Source of the DNA: UBA1181 sp963626555
Lineage (GTDB): Bacteria > Bacteroidota > Bacteroidia > Bacteroidales > Paludibacteraceae
NCBI GenBank assembly: GCA_963626555.1
Contig: CAVFXQ010000025.1
Span: 1-41,406, forward strand
Direction of reading: 5' to 3'
DNA length: 41,406 bases
The translations under genes were made by a program, and so were the position numbers. The first letter of the stretch is position 1, and each line of letters begins with the position of its first letter. Below are positions 1-8,703 of the stretch, in pieces. The notes below the pieces were generated by a model, which did not search any database, was not told the DNA's origin, and worked only from the letters and a program-made list of their open reading frames with translations.

Positions 1-284
1 CATACAGTTTTGCCTTTAATTCGGCTATAAACAATTTCGTTTTCACCTTCATAACCGGGAAATACTTGCCAGACTTTGCATAACCAATGAAGTCTACGAT
101 AGATAAGCGTTTTTTACATTTTTTTAACTCTATAATTGTATCAATTATAAACTCAAAAAAAAAACATTCCTTCGTTCTTTTCAAATGACCTCAATATTCC
201 TTCATATCGTTCAGGATTTCTTACTGCAACCTCAAGTGCCATTTGCTTATATTGCCTTTTCCCATGGTTTACGCTATTCCCCAT
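1..284 (-). pseudogene. Broken type II restriction endonuclease-like frame (5' part; runs off left edge)
   Basis: A reading frame begins with ATG at 284, only three bases after the stop of the upstream adenine methyltransferase. It runs 43 codons (start MGNSVNHGKR, then RNPERYEGIL) and hits TGA at 155-153, directly after a run of ten T on the coding strand (ten A at 155-164 on the plus strand). Removing one T would join it to an open frame continuing to the window edge (FEFIIDTIIELKK, then KKRLSIVDFIGYAKSGKYFP and IAELKAKLY). So this looks like one gene split by a one-base expansion of a homopolymer, either a decayed gene or one switched off by slippage. Its position, last in a methyltransferase operon, suggests the cognate endonuclease. 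The RNPERYEGIL stretch faintly recalls AlwI/BstNBI-type enzymes that cut asymmetric sites, but that family assignment is tentative. The gene is incomplete here. Confidence 0.55.
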
Positions 285-287
285 AAA

Positions 288-1193
288 TCAAAAATTTGTA
301 ATTAGAACCTCTTTAAACGTTTTCTTTGTGTTATCATTAAAACTAATGTAATTGCTTTTTATTGGATGACTGTTATACTTAGCCGACCACTCTAAAAACA
401 GTCTGTTTTCTCTTCCTCTGTAATGTGTCACATTTGAGATGGCAAACCGAACTTTAGACTTTTCTAAATCATCTAATTTTTTCAACAGACTCATCTCTAA
501 TTCCTGATTCCATAGTTTATTGTATTCACTAAATGAGATTAAATACGGAGGGTCCAAATAAACAAGATCCTTTTCTTCATACGTTATGTTGTTGAGAAAC
601 TCTCGAAAATCCTTGTTTTCCCATTGGATTTCTTTTTTCCCTACCAAAGCAAAATAATCTACCAAAGCATTGTATGTGTTCTGATTAAAATCAACATTTC
701 CTACAGGAAGATTAAAAAATCCATTCTTGTTGAACCTCAACATTCTATTAAAACCATATATAAGAAGCGCATATAGCAATAAAATATCTTTGCTCTCACT
801 TTCGTTATAATCACTCTTCATTCTATCATAGCCACCCTTATTAAGCTTTGCAAAATATGTTTTAGGAAATTTTTTTCTGAGTGATTCTGGTATCTCAGTG
901 CCTTTGAACGATAAAGAGACCCCATACCTTCCTAACAAGGCAAAGAAATTAGAAAAGAATTCGTCTTCTTTTCCAATATATCCACACAACATTTTATGGA
1001 TATTGATGACATTGGCATCAATATCGTTTAAAAGAAATCTATTCGCTGATATATTCATAAAGACAGAACCTCCACCCACAAATGGCTCTATCAATCTATT
1101 TATATCATTTGGCAAATGTGTCTTAATTTCTCCTATCAATTTGCATTTATCCCCCACATAAAAGAGTGGTGAACGAGCGACTCCGTTTTTCAT
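288..1193 (-). CDS. D12-class adenine-specific DNA methyltransferase (R-M locus 1, enzyme A)
   Basis: This 301-residue protein transfers a methyl group from S-adenosylmethionine to N6 of adenine in duplex DNA. The Dam/D12 (MethyltransfD12) layout is visible: an N-terminal SPLFYVGDK substrate/cofactor loop (8-16), AdoMet motif I EPFVGGGSVF (36-45) and catalytic motif IV DPPY (214-217). The chosen ATG overlaps the end of the upstream methyltransferase gene by 47 nt. A later start would remove the SPLFYVGDK loop, so the overlap is probably real. The downstream endonuclease-like frame starts three bases after this stop. Two adjacent adenine methyltransferases are typical of systems with an asymmetric site, one enzyme per strand. 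The sequence specificity cannot be read from the sequence. Confidence 0.9.
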   Translation of the reverse strand: MKNGVARSPLFYVGDKCKLIGEIKTHLPNDINRLIEPFVGGGSVFMNISANRFLLNDIDANVINIHKMLCGYIGKEDEFFSNFFALLGRYGVSLSFKGTEIPESLRKKFPKTYFAKLNKGGYDRMKSDYNESESKDILLLYALLIYGFNRMLRFNKNGFFNLPVGNVDFNQNTYNALVDYFALVGKKEIQWENKDFREFLNNITYEEKDLVYLDPPYLISFSEYNKLWNQELEMSLLKKLDDLEKSKVRFAISNVTHYRGRENRLFLEWSAKYNSHPIKSNYISFNDNTKKTFKEVLITNF

Positions 1194-2307
1194 TGTCTAT
1201 CTCAGTTATAAATAAATACTCTTTATGGTCGTCAAATTCAGTTTTCCCTGCATTGAATGGATTATGCGAATGTGTAAATACTTTTGTTTTTCCACATTTG
1301 TCCAACACTTCTTGTATTTGCTCAAGTTTTATCTTGTTTTCTGATGACTTACTCTTCGATTTATAGGTATTGTTATACGACACCACGATATACTTGCTAT
1401 CAATATTTGCTACAATATCAGAAAACGCTTGAAATGCTTTAACTCGACAAAAATCGCTCATGTTTTCTGCCTTTGGTTTTCTTGCATCACCCTCTAACAC
1501 TGGCTTGTCCCATTTCACCAATACCTCATACAAGTGATAGAACCGACTGTATTGCCGAGAATTATATGGAGGATCCAAATAAACAACATCCGTATGTACA
1601 TGTCTGCAAGCAATATTGGCATCCTCCTGTAAGATTTGCACATTTTCAAGACTATGTGCTTCAATCATTCGCATAACAAATTTCTGCTCCTTTATCTCTT
1701 TCTTAATGTACGCATCAAAATGCCCTAATGTGTTTGCTATCCGATCCATACTGTATATGAGAGATGCTACTAAAATACAATATTCTTTCTCAGTTAAAGC
1801 TGGCTTCATCTCCTCTATATTGTCTCTTATGTAACCTATTTGCCTTGCAACATTTTCACTAAAATATTTTCCCCCATAGTTGACAGAGAAATAATTGTCT
1901 TCAAGTGTCTTGGCATCAACCTCATTGAATTCATCTAAGATGCCGAACAATTTTTCCTTATTCCACTCCCCACTGCCAAAGAATGCTCTATAAACGACAT
2001 TATTAGAATACAAAAAGTCATTCATGACGACTTTATCATAGTACTCTAATGCTTTATTAGCGACACAACCCGTTCCCGCAAATATGTCGAAAAAAACATG
2101 CACATCCTTTGTCTCTAACCGTATACAATCGAATATCCACTTTGTCAGTTTTGCCTTGCACCCAATGTAACGACGATTCTCTATTTTATGAGGTTTCATA
2201 TAGACTGACTCCCTCCACAACGGCACCACTTCTCTGCCATACAACGCAATAGCTTCATTTAGCGTACAGGCCTCAAAATCTTCAGTGTTAATTATTGGAT
2301 AATTCAT
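1147..2307 (-). CDS. D12-class adenine-specific DNA methyltransferase (R-M locus 1, enzyme B)
   Basis: This 386-residue methyltransferase is the first gene of the leftmost R-M locus. It has the YIGCKAKL cofactor-loop motif (47-54), AdoMet motif I FDIFAGTG (73-80) and catalytic motif IV DPPYNSRQY (245-253), which fits N6-adenine methylation. It differs clearly from the downstream enzyme, so the pair is not a recent duplication. The gene overlaps that neighbour by 47 nt, implying translational coupling. A Bacteroidota-type -7 element lies 21-28 nt upstream of the start, giving a very short leader. It could act as the protective modification enzyme even if the linked endonuclease is off or dead. 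Confidence 0.88.
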   Translation of the reverse strand: MNYPIINTEDFEACTLNEAIALYGREVVPLWRESVYMKPHKIENRRYIGCKAKLTKWIFDCIRLETKDVHVFFDIFAGTGCVANKALEYYDKVVMNDFLYSNNVVYRAFFGSGEWNKEKLFGILDEFNEVDAKTLEDNYFSVNYGGKYFSENVARQIGYIRDNIEEMKPALTEKEYCILVASLIYSMDRIANTLGHFDAYIKKEIKEQKFVMRMIEAHSLENVQILQEDANIACRHVHTDVVYLDPPYNSRQYSRFYHLYEVLVKWDKPVLEGDARKPKAENMSDFCRVKAFQAFSDIVANIDSKYIVVSYNNTYKSKSKSSENKIKLEQIQEVLDKCGKTKVFTHSHNPFNAGKTEFDDHKEYLFITEIDNEKRSRSFTTLLCGG

Positions 2308-2327
2308 GCTCTCTTTATATATCCCTA

Positions 2328-2345
2328 CAAAGATACTATATCTTT
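2328..2345 (-). promoter_or_regulatory. Promoter -7 element with overlapping inverted repeat, R-M locus 1
   Basis: On the minus strand TATCTTTG (plus 2328-2335) matches the Bacteroidota -7 consensus TAnnTTTG and would start transcription about 14 nt before the methyltransferase ATG at 2307. No TTTG is seen at the expected -33 spacing. The element lies inside a 7-3-7 inverted repeat (AAAGATA at 2329-2335, TATCTTT at 2339-2345), which could be a repressor site. The operator role is inference only. Confidence 0.45.
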
Positions 2346-2404
2346 CTGCTTTTTAAAAAGTCTTTCTTACAGTTCCAAACAGGTTTCGTGAGCGTTCTGC
2401 TTTC

Positions 2405-3331
2405 TCAAATTTTTTCTTTGATTTTTCGTCGTACATACAACCCACTCGCAGAAACTTTATCCCAATCTTTTTCTGCTACTGCTCCATGTTGCAATGCTGC
2501 CGACGACTCGTCTACGTCCGAAAAACTCCAATTCACCCAGCTGAGATGATGTGCATTCATCCATTTCATCCATTCATCACATGACTCTACAAAAACACCA
2601 CCATTACCATCTGCCTGCGAAAGTCCAAACTCCGAAACGAAAATCGGCAAACCTTGTTGCAGGGCTTTGTCCGCTCTTCGACGCAAATCCTCACCATGAG
2701 TTCCTGCGTAAAAATGAAGAGCATACATAAGATTGCTATATGGTAGGGGAGAAATGACAGCTTTATCTACATCCTGACTCCAAGTAGGCGTGCCACAAAT
2801 AATGACCGTCAATGGGTCATTCTGACGTATCTCAGGAATCACATACTCTGCATATTTTTTCACAACTGTCCAGTCTACAGTTGCCCCATTGGGTTCGTTG
2901 CATATCTCATATATAACGTGTTTGCTATGCGAATAACGCTGTGAGATTTTTCTCCAAAAAATCTTCGCATCCGACAGGGTGAAATTGGGGTCGCCACTTC
3001 CCTCATTTAGAATGTGCCAGTCAACAATGCAATAAATGCCTAATTTACCGCACAAACATACCAATTTGTCTATCTCCTCATCATACTCCTCTTTTGTCTT
3101 CCATTGTTCCGTACAATATCCTCCCCACTCATGGGTATAGACAGCTATGCGAAAAAGCGTGATGCCCCATTCTTCTACCAACACTCGCAACGACTGCTCA
3201 TTATAGGTATTCGGATTCCACGCAATTCCATGCGTACTCATTCCACGCAATTGGACAACCTCACCCACTTCGTTGACCAACTGTCTGCCTTCCACTCTCA
3301 ATTTCCCGTTTTTCTCAACTATTGATTTCAT
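2405..3331 (-). CDS. Glycoside hydrolase family 5 (endo-beta-1,4-glucanase-like), no signal peptide
   Basis: This 308-residue protein is a GH5 TIM-barrel hydrolase that cleaves beta-1,4-glucan-type chains by a retaining mechanism. It has the early barrel motif STHGIAWNP (32-40), the acid/base glutamate in CNEP (E146), the active-site LHFY stretch (H206, Y208), the nucleophile in VSEFG (E234) and a late tryptophan segment WVNWSF (265-270). It is only the catalytic domain, closest in appearance to subfamily 2 cellulases. No signal peptide or lipobox is present. Upstream in frame there is no other ATG before a stop codon, so a missed export signal is unlikely. It probably acts in the cytoplasm on short oligosaccharides, which is unusual for this family. 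No glycan-use genes lie beside it. Confidence 0.85.
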   Translation of the reverse strand: MKSIVEKNGKLRVEGRQLVNEVGEVVQLRGMSTHGIAWNPNTYNEQSLRVLVEEWGITLFRIAVYTHEWGGYCTEQWKTKEEYDEEIDKLVCLCGKLGIYCIVDWHILNEGSGDPNFTLSDAKIFWRKISQRYSHSKHVIYEICNEPNGATVDWTVVKKYAEYVIPEIRQNDPLTVIICGTPTWSQDVDKAVISPLPYSNLMYALHFYAGTHGEDLRRRADKALQQGLPIFVSEFGLSQADGNGGVFVESCDEWMKWMNAHHLSWVNWSFSDVDESSAALQHGAVAEKDWDKVSASGLYVRRKIKEKI

Positions 3332-3346
3332 ACCCTCTCTATACGG

Positions 3347-3382
3347 AAAATCGGCAACATTCCTGAAAACATTGCCGATTTT
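3347..3382 (-). terminator. Terminator after the Na/Pi transporter gene
   Basis: A perfect 11-bp inverted repeat (AAAATCGGCAA at 3347-3357, TTGCCGATTTT at 3372-3382) with a 14-nt loop begins about 20 nt past the transporter stop. It is flanked by T-rich sequence on both strands. It most likely ends the transporter transcript, which would leave the GH5 gene as a separate unit. Confidence 0.65.
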
Positions 3383-3401
3383 TCTATTACAATTTTTTTA
3401 T

Positions 3402-5084
3402 TTACGCATTGTTCTGTGCTGTTGTGGCTTGCACTACATTCAAGACATAATCACCTAATTTCTCACACTCTGATATAAAGTCCATATAGTAGACACCTAA
3501 CTGATAGTCGTAAACGCCACTGTTAATGTCCGACAGATTCTGGCTCTTCAAACGAGTACGGTAGTTATTTATCTCATTCTCGATATTGAGAGAATCATTT
3601 ATATCTATGTCTTTCTCATTAATATCAAGTGTCTTCACCATCTGACCGAGCGAACGACCCACAATCGACATCATCTCATGAATATGATTCATTTGGTCGC
3701 TCGTAAATTCATCCTTTAGATTTTGCTTGCGACGATCTAATGTTCTCGCCAGATTATAACAAGAATCTCCGATACTTTCCAACTCAGAAATCTGCTTGAA
3801 CATCTGCTGCATCTGCGCCTTTGACTCGCTTGAAAGTCTTCCTTCGCCCACACGTTGCAGATATTTGGCTATTTCAACTTCCATATCATCAGTGATACGT
3901 TCATATTTTTCAATTCTCGAATATAGCTTGTTGAAATCCTCGTCCTTCTCCATGACCAACAAATCGCTTATAAAGCCGAACATCTTCTGCACGCGACATC
4001 CGAAATTCTGGATTTCTTTTTTAGCCTCCAAAAGAGAAAGTTCGGCTGTTGACAACATTCCCGAAGATATATAGCGCAAACGATACTCTTCGTCTTGCTC
4101 CTTCATTGGCAGCACTTTACATACAAACTGCTCAATCTGTTTAACAAATCCTATCAACAGACAGGTGTTGACCACATTGAAGGCGGTGTGAAAAGCAGAC
4201 AACTTATACAAATCATTGTTTTGCACGCCCATCACATCGGTTACAAACCATGAAACAGCATTGCAAGCAGGGTAGAACACCAACAACACAACGACAACAC
4301 CAAAGACGTTGAAGAACATGTGCGCCAACGCGGCTCGTTTCGCCTGCGTATTAGCGGTCAAAGATGCCATAAACGCCGTTATCGTCGTACCAATATTCTG
4401 CCCCATCGCCAAAGCGGCGGCTTGCTCAAATCCAAATCCAGGAATATGCATGTCGAAGAGCATCAATGTAATCGCCATCGTAGCCGCACTCGCCTGCACC
4501 AACATTGTTACCAAACATCCTACTATCACAAAGAGTATGATCGTAAAGAAACTGTCACACGGAATATGCGAAAGCATACTTGCCACCGCTCCTCCAATAT
4601 CAAGACTATTGGCCGAACTCTGCAAAAAGCTCAACCCCATGAATAGAAACGAAAATCCAAAAATAAATTCACCTAAACTCTTTCGCTTGGATTTCCCCGA
4701 GAAAATCAGTGGCATACCAACAGCTAAAAGCGGGATCGCAAAGGCGGCAATATCCACCCTGAAGCCAATCGCCGAGATGATCCATGCCGTTACGGTCGTT
4801 CCAATATTCGCACCCATAATGACACCGATAGACTGACCCAAGGTCATCAATCCTGCATTTACAAAACTCACCACCATTACGGTGGTCGCACTAGAACTCT
4901 GTATCAGCGCCGTTACAACGATTCCCGTTAAGACTCCCGCAAACCTGTTCTGCGTCATAGCAGACAAAATATTGCGCAACTGATCTCCTGCCAACTTCTC
5001 AAGTCCTTCACTCATGATCTTCATGCCATAGAGGAACATGGCAAGAGATCCTAACAGACTTAGAACATTTAGTACAACGTCCAT
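3402..5084 (-). CDS. Na/Pi cotransporter family protein with PhoU-like C-terminal domain
   Basis: This 560-residue inner-membrane protein carries two inverted copies of the Na/Pi-cotransporter (NptA/SLC34-like) unit. Each copy has the hallmark pair: QSSSATT (62-68) with GANIGTT (91-97), and QASAATM (197-203) with GQNIGTT (228-234). About eight to ten hydrophobic segments fill residues 1-325. Residues from about 340 to the end form a soluble helical PhoU-like region, the usual architecture of bacterial YjbB-type proteins. It probably moves phosphate coupled to sodium; related YjbB is linked to phosphate export. A hairpin terminator follows the gene. An 18-bp palindrome lies about 70 nt upstream of the start. 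Confidence 0.9.
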   Translation of the reverse strand: MDVVLNVLSLLGSLAMFLYGMKIMSEGLEKLAGDQLRNILSAMTQNRFAGVLTGIVVTALIQSSSATTVMVVSFVNAGLMTLGQSIGVIMGANIGTTVTAWIISAIGFRVDIAAFAIPLLAVGMPLIFSGKSKRKSLGEFIFGFSFLFMGLSFLQSSANSLDIGGAVASMLSHIPCDSFFTIILFVIVGCLVTMLVQASAATMAITLMLFDMHIPGFGFEQAAALAMGQNIGTTITAFMASLTANTQAKRAALAHMFFNVFGVVVVLLVFYPACNAVSWFVTDVMGVQNNDLYKLSAFHTAFNVVNTCLLIGFVKQIEQFVCKVLPMKEQDEEYRLRYISSGMLSTAELSLLEAKKEIQNFGCRVQKMFGFISDLLVMEKDEDFNKLYSRIEKYERITDDMEVEIAKYLQRVGEGRLSSESKAQMQQMFKQISELESIGDSCYNLARTLDRRKQNLKDEFTSDQMNHIHEMMSIVGRSLGQMVKTLDINEKDIDINDSLNIENEINNYRTRLKSQNLSDINSGVYDYQLGVYYMDFISECEKLGDYVLNVVQATTAQNNA

Positions 5085-5154
5085 TCAATCAAATTTAATT
5101 GCCCCCAACGTAGAGGCGATTATAAAGAAACTATTTTACTTTTTTCCCTTCAAT

Positions 5155-5172
5155 TTGTTTTTGCAAAAACAA
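5155..5172. promoter_or_regulatory. 18-bp perfect palindrome between tsaC and the Na/Pi transporter
   Basis: TTGTTTTTGCAAAAACAA is a perfect palindrome centred at 5163/5164. It has no natural loop and no following T-run on the minus strand, so it is a poor terminator for tsaC. It is better placed as a possible operator about 71-88 nt upstream of the transporter start. The role is inferred. Confidence 0.3.
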
Positions 5173-5225
5173 TAGTTCTATCAACAAAAACTGTTTAAAG
5201 ACTTTTTTTAAAATCCACTAAGAAA

Positions 5226-5798
5226 TTACTTTCTGATAATCGTAACAACACCTCCTGGCTCTAATTTGATGATAGAAGATGGCTCTGATTTTGTCTTGTC
5301 CTTTTGTCTATATTTGACGATATAATCAACACCCTGCTTGATTTCTTCGGATATTTCGTCAAAACTATGGGCGGTAGGCTCTCCACTGATATTAGCAGAC
5401 GTGGAAACAATCGGCATTCTAAACGCCTCGCACAACGCTTTCGAGAAAGCTTCTTTCGTCAATCGAATGCCCACACTGCCATCTTCCGCTATCAAGTTCT
5501 TTGCCAAGTTTTTGGCTCCCGAATAGATAATCGTCAATGGCTTCTCTGACACCTCAATCAAGTCGTACGCCACTTCTGGCACCTCCTCGACAACACGTTC
5601 CAACTTGGCTAAGTGATCGGTCAACACAATCAACGCCTTGCTGTCGGATCGTTTTTTTAACTCATATACCTTGCGTACTGCATCCTCGTTATTGGCATCA
5701 CAACCGATTCCCCATACCGTGTCGGTAGGGTAGAGGATCAAACCGCCTGCTCGCATCACCCGAACCGCCTCGCGTATGTCGTCTTTATAGTCTTCCAC
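5226..5798 (-). CDS. tsaC: L-threonylcarbamoyladenylate synthase (TsaC/Sua5/YrdC family)
   Basis: This 190-residue single-domain YrdC protein makes threonylcarbamoyl-AMP from threonine, bicarbonate and ATP, the first step of t6A37 formation on ANN-decoding tRNAs. The signature YPTDTVWGIGCD (23-34), the basic KKRSDSK segment (48-54) and the STSANISGEPT motif near residue 133 are all visible. It has the short TsaC form, without the Sua5 extension. The start is GTG, chosen because AGGAGG stands seven bases upstream (plus 5806-5811), an unusually strong Shine-Dalgarno sequence for this genome. It lies 43 nt after uvrA on the same strand and could be co-transcribed with it. Confidence 0.93.
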   Translation of the reverse strand: MEDYKDDIREAVRVMRAGGLILYPTDTVWGIGCDANNEDAVRKVYELKKRSDSKALIVLTDHLAKLERVVEEVPEVAYDLIEVSEKPLTIIYSGAKNLAKNLIAEDGSVGIRLTKEAFSKALCEAFRMPIVSTSANISGEPTAHSFDEISEEIKQGVDYIVKYRQKDKTKSEPSSIIKLEPGGVVTIIRK

Positions 5799-5805
5799 TT
5801 CTAAA

Positions 5806-5811
5806 CCTCCT
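5806..5811 (-). promoter_or_regulatory. Strong Shine-Dalgarno sequence (AGGAGG) fixing the tsaC GTG start
   Basis: AGGAGG on the minus strand is separated by seven bases from the GTG at 5798. Most other starts in the window lack any recognisable ribosome-binding sequence, as is normal in Bacteroidota. The match supports the GTG start and may compensate for the weaker initiation codon. Confidence 0.6.
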
Positions 5812-5841
5812 GTTTTTCCTGTTTCAACTTTTGTATATTTG

Positions 5842-8652
5842 TCATTGTCTCAATTTATCTCTCAAGAATCTGCCTGTATGCGACTTTTCACATTGCGCCA
5901 ACTCCTCTGGCGTGCCAGCAAAAACAACCTCTCCTCCTTCTTTTCCTCCCTCCGGACCTATATCTATCACATAGTCTGCCGACTTCACAACATCCATATC
6001 ATGCTCAACAATCAAGACGGAATGTCCGTTGGCTATCAAAGCATTGAACGCCTTCAAAAGTGTTTTCACATCGTGAAAATGCAACCCTGTAGTCGGCTCA
6101 TCAAAAATGAATAACGTCGGTTCCGGCTTCTCTGTGCCGAGTATATCCGCCAACTTGACGCGCTGACTCTCACCGCCAGAAAGAGTGTCTGACGGTTGCC
6201 CTAACTTAACATACCCTAAGCCAACATCCTGCAAGGTCTTCAACTTACGAACAATCTTCTTCTCAACCGTCGTACTTGACTCGGAAAAGAACTCAACTGC
6301 TTGATTAACAGTCATCTCTAATACATCATAGATGGATTTACCTCTAACCAACACCTCAAGTATATCCGACTTGAATCGCTTCCCTTGACATGCTTCACAC
6401 GGCATCACCAAATCTGCCATAAACTGCATCTCTACCGTTATCGTACCCTCTCCTTTACATTCTTCGCAGCGACCTCCCTCAGTGTTAAACGAGAAATAGC
6501 CCGGTCCATAACCCATTTGCTTCGACAACTGTTGTTCGGAGAAAAGTTTACGTATGTCGTCATACGCCTTAACGTATGTTACAGGATTCGAACGAGACGA
6601 CTTTCCAATCGGATTCTGATCAACGAACTCCACACCGTGCAATGCGTTCAGACTTCCTTTCAGCTCGCTATACGAACCTGGTTTCTCTGCCGTTTCATCA
6701 AAACTACGCTTTAACGCATTATACAACACATCATACACCAAAGAAGACTTTCCCGAACCACTTACGCCTGTAACGACTGTCATAACATTCAACGGAAATT
6801 TCACATCTATTCCCTTGAGATTATTATGACATACTCCCGTCACTTCAATATAGTTGTTCCATGGGCGACGATAAAGAGGCACTTCAATCTGTTCTGTCCC
6901 TTTCAAATATTTCAAGGTATAGCTTCTCTCGCATAATGCCTTGTCGTTCAGCACTTCATCCGTGATTGGACCTTGCCAAACGACTTCACCTCCAAGGCGT
7001 CCCGCGTCCGGACCAATATCCACAATATAGTCGGCTGCCCGCATAAACTCCTCGTCATGCTCAACCACAACCACCGTATTGCCCAACTGTTGCAATTTAC
7101 GCAATACTCCAATCAACAGATGCGTGTCTCGTGGGTGCAACCCGATACTTGGTTCATCCAACACATATAGAGAACCTACCAAACTGCTTCCTAACGAGGT
7201 TACTAAGTTGATTCGCTGACTTTCTCCTCCAGAAAGCGAATTGGAAAGACGATTCAAAGTAAGGTAACCTAATCCTACTTCGTTGAGCAACTGCAAACGA
7301 TGTCGTATCTCCGTCAACAATCGCTTAGACAATTGCTGCTCCTGATCCGATAAATCTATGTTCTTAAAAAACTCCGCCAACTCTTCAACTTGCATTGAGA
7401 CCAACTCAGTTATCGTCTTACCCGACACTTTCACATAGTTCGCCTCTTTGCGCAGACGGCTTCCGTGACAGTCTGGACACGTTGTCTTGCCTCGATAACG
7501 CGCCATCATCACTCTATACTGTATCTTATACTGATTCTCTTTTACAAAATCAAAAAAAGCGTCTATGCCCTGAATATCACTAGCTCCGTGCCATAAGAAA
7601 TTTTTTTCTTCCTGCGTCAAGTGCATATAAGCTTTATGAACAGGGAATTTTCGTCGACCTGCATTCATCACGAAATATTGCTGCCATTCAGACATCTTAT
7701 CTCCTCGCCAACATGCTACCGCTCCTTCGTAGACCGACTTAGACTTGTCTGGTATCACCAAATCCTCATCTATACCCATCACCTTTCCAAACCCCTCGCA
7801 GGTAGGACACGCTCCTAATGGTGTGTTGAAACTGAACATCATATCGCTCGGCTCCTCGAACATCATTCCATCGGCTTCAAATTTCTTAGAAAAAGTCTTT
7901 TCTACAGGTTCAGTCCCTTTCTCATAGATTCGAATAATGCATGTATCATCTGCCTCCGAAAAGGCCTCTTGAATAGACTCCGTCAGACGATTGTATGTAT
8001 CAACATCGTTTTTTACAACAAAACGATCTACCACTAAGACAATACGTTGCTTCTTAGAGACATCGCCGCTTGCCAACAACTCCTCAATACGCATCACCTC
8101 ACCATCAGCCTCAACACGATTGTATCCTTGCTTCGACAAGACATCTAACTGCTGAGCCATATCCCTTCCTTTGGGAACAACGAAAGGAGAAAGCACCATA
8201 CCTTTTGTTCCCTCGGAGAAAGTCACGATATAATCTATCACATCGCTGACCTTGTGCTTTTTGACCTCACATCCCGAGATAGGTGAAAAAGTCCTACCAA
8301 CTCTAGCATATAAAAGCTTGAGGTACTCATATATCTCCGTCGACGTACCCACTGTCGAACGCGGATTATGCGTGTTTACCTTTTGCTGAATAGCAATAGC
8401 AGGCGGAATCCCCTTGATGAAATCTACCTCAGGCTTGCTCATTCTTCCCAAGAACTGCCGTGCATACGAGGATAAACTCTCCACATAACGACGTTGCCCT
8501 TCTGCATAAAGCGTGTCAAATGCCAACGACGACTTACCAGACCCTGAGAGTCCCGTGATAACAGTAAATTTATTGCGCGGTATACGCACGTCAACCCCTT
8601 TCAAGTTATGAACGTGCGCATTTTTAATTATAATCTCATCACTGTCCGCCAT
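5842..8652 (-). CDS. uvrA: Excinuclease ABC subunit A (UvrA)
   Basis: This 936-residue UvrA is the damage-sensing ATPase of nucleotide excision repair. It loads UvrB on distorted DNA before UvrC cuts. Two ABC ATPase units are present: Walker A GLSGSGKSS (34-42) with signature LSGGESQR (473-480), and Walker A GVSGSGKSS (629-637) with signature LSGGESQR (824-831). Zinc-binding CxxC pairs are C282/C285 with C392/C395, and C729/C732 with C752/C755. Length and order are normal. A consensus -7 element lies between pepO and this gene. tsaC follows after 43 nt. UvrC, its partner in the pathway, is encoded in the same window at 33985-35847. Confidence 0.98.
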   Translation of the reverse strand: MADSDEIIIKNAHVHNLKGVDVRIPRNKFTVITGLSGSGKSSLAFDTLYAEGQRRYVESLSSYARQFLGRMSKPEVDFIKGIPPAIAIQQKVNTHNPRSTVGTSTEIYEYLKLLYARVGRTFSPISGCEVKKHKVSDVIDYIVTFSEGTKGMVLSPFVVPKGRDMAQQLDVLSKQGYNRVEADGEVMRIEELLASGDVSKKQRIVLVVDRFVVKNDVDTYNRLTESIQEAFSEADDTCIIRIYEKGTEPVEKTFSKKFEADGMMFEEPSDMMFSFNTPLGACPTCEGFGKVMGIDEDLVIPDKSKSVYEGAVACWRGDKMSEWQQYFVMNAGRRKFPVHKAYMHLTQEEKNFLWHGASDIQGIDAFFDFVKENQYKIQYRVMMARYRGKTTCPDCHGSRLRKEANYVKVSGKTITELVSMQVEELAEFFKNIDLSDQEQQLSKRLLTEIRHRLQLLNEVGLGYLTLNRLSNSLSGGESQRINLVTSLGSSLVGSLYVLDEPSIGLHPRDTHLLIGVLRKLQQLGNTVVVVEHDEEFMRAADYIVDIGPDAGRLGGEVVWQGPITDEVLNDKALCERSYTLKYLKGTEQIEVPLYRRPWNNYIEVTGVCHNNLKGIDVKFPLNVMTVVTGVSGSGKSSLVYDVLYNALKRSFDETAEKPGSYSELKGSLNALHGVEFVDQNPIGKSSRSNPVTYVKAYDDIRKLFSEQQLSKQMGYGPGYFSFNTEGGRCEECKGEGTITVEMQFMADLVMPCEACQGKRFKSDILEVLVRGKSIYDVLEMTVNQAVEFFSESSTTVEKKIVRKLKTLQDVGLGYVKLGQPSDTLSGGESQRVKLADILGTEKPEPTLFIFDEPTTGLHFHDVKTLLKAFNALIANGHSVLIVEHDMDVVKSADYVIDIGPEGGKEGGEVVFAGTPEELAQCEKSHTGRFLRDKLRQ

Positions 8653-8686
8653 AGACTTGTTTTCAATTTCTTAACTTTAAGGATAA

Positions 8687-8694
8687 CAAAGTTA
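8687..8694 (-). promoter_or_regulatory. Candidate -7 promoter element of uvrA
   Basis: On the minus strand TAACTTTG matches TAnnTTTG exactly, in the 51-nt gap between the pepO stop and the uvrA start. It would give a leader of roughly 28 nt. No TTTG stands at the ideal 19-nt spacing, so confidence is moderate. Confidence 0.4.
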
Positions 8695-8703
8695 ATGATA
8701 TTT

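Noticed and set aside
4309..4836. Open frame of 175 codons on the plus strand
   Set aside because: It lies wholly inside the Na/Pi transporter gene on the other strand, has no motif, and its composition mirrors the antisense codons; it is a shadow frame.
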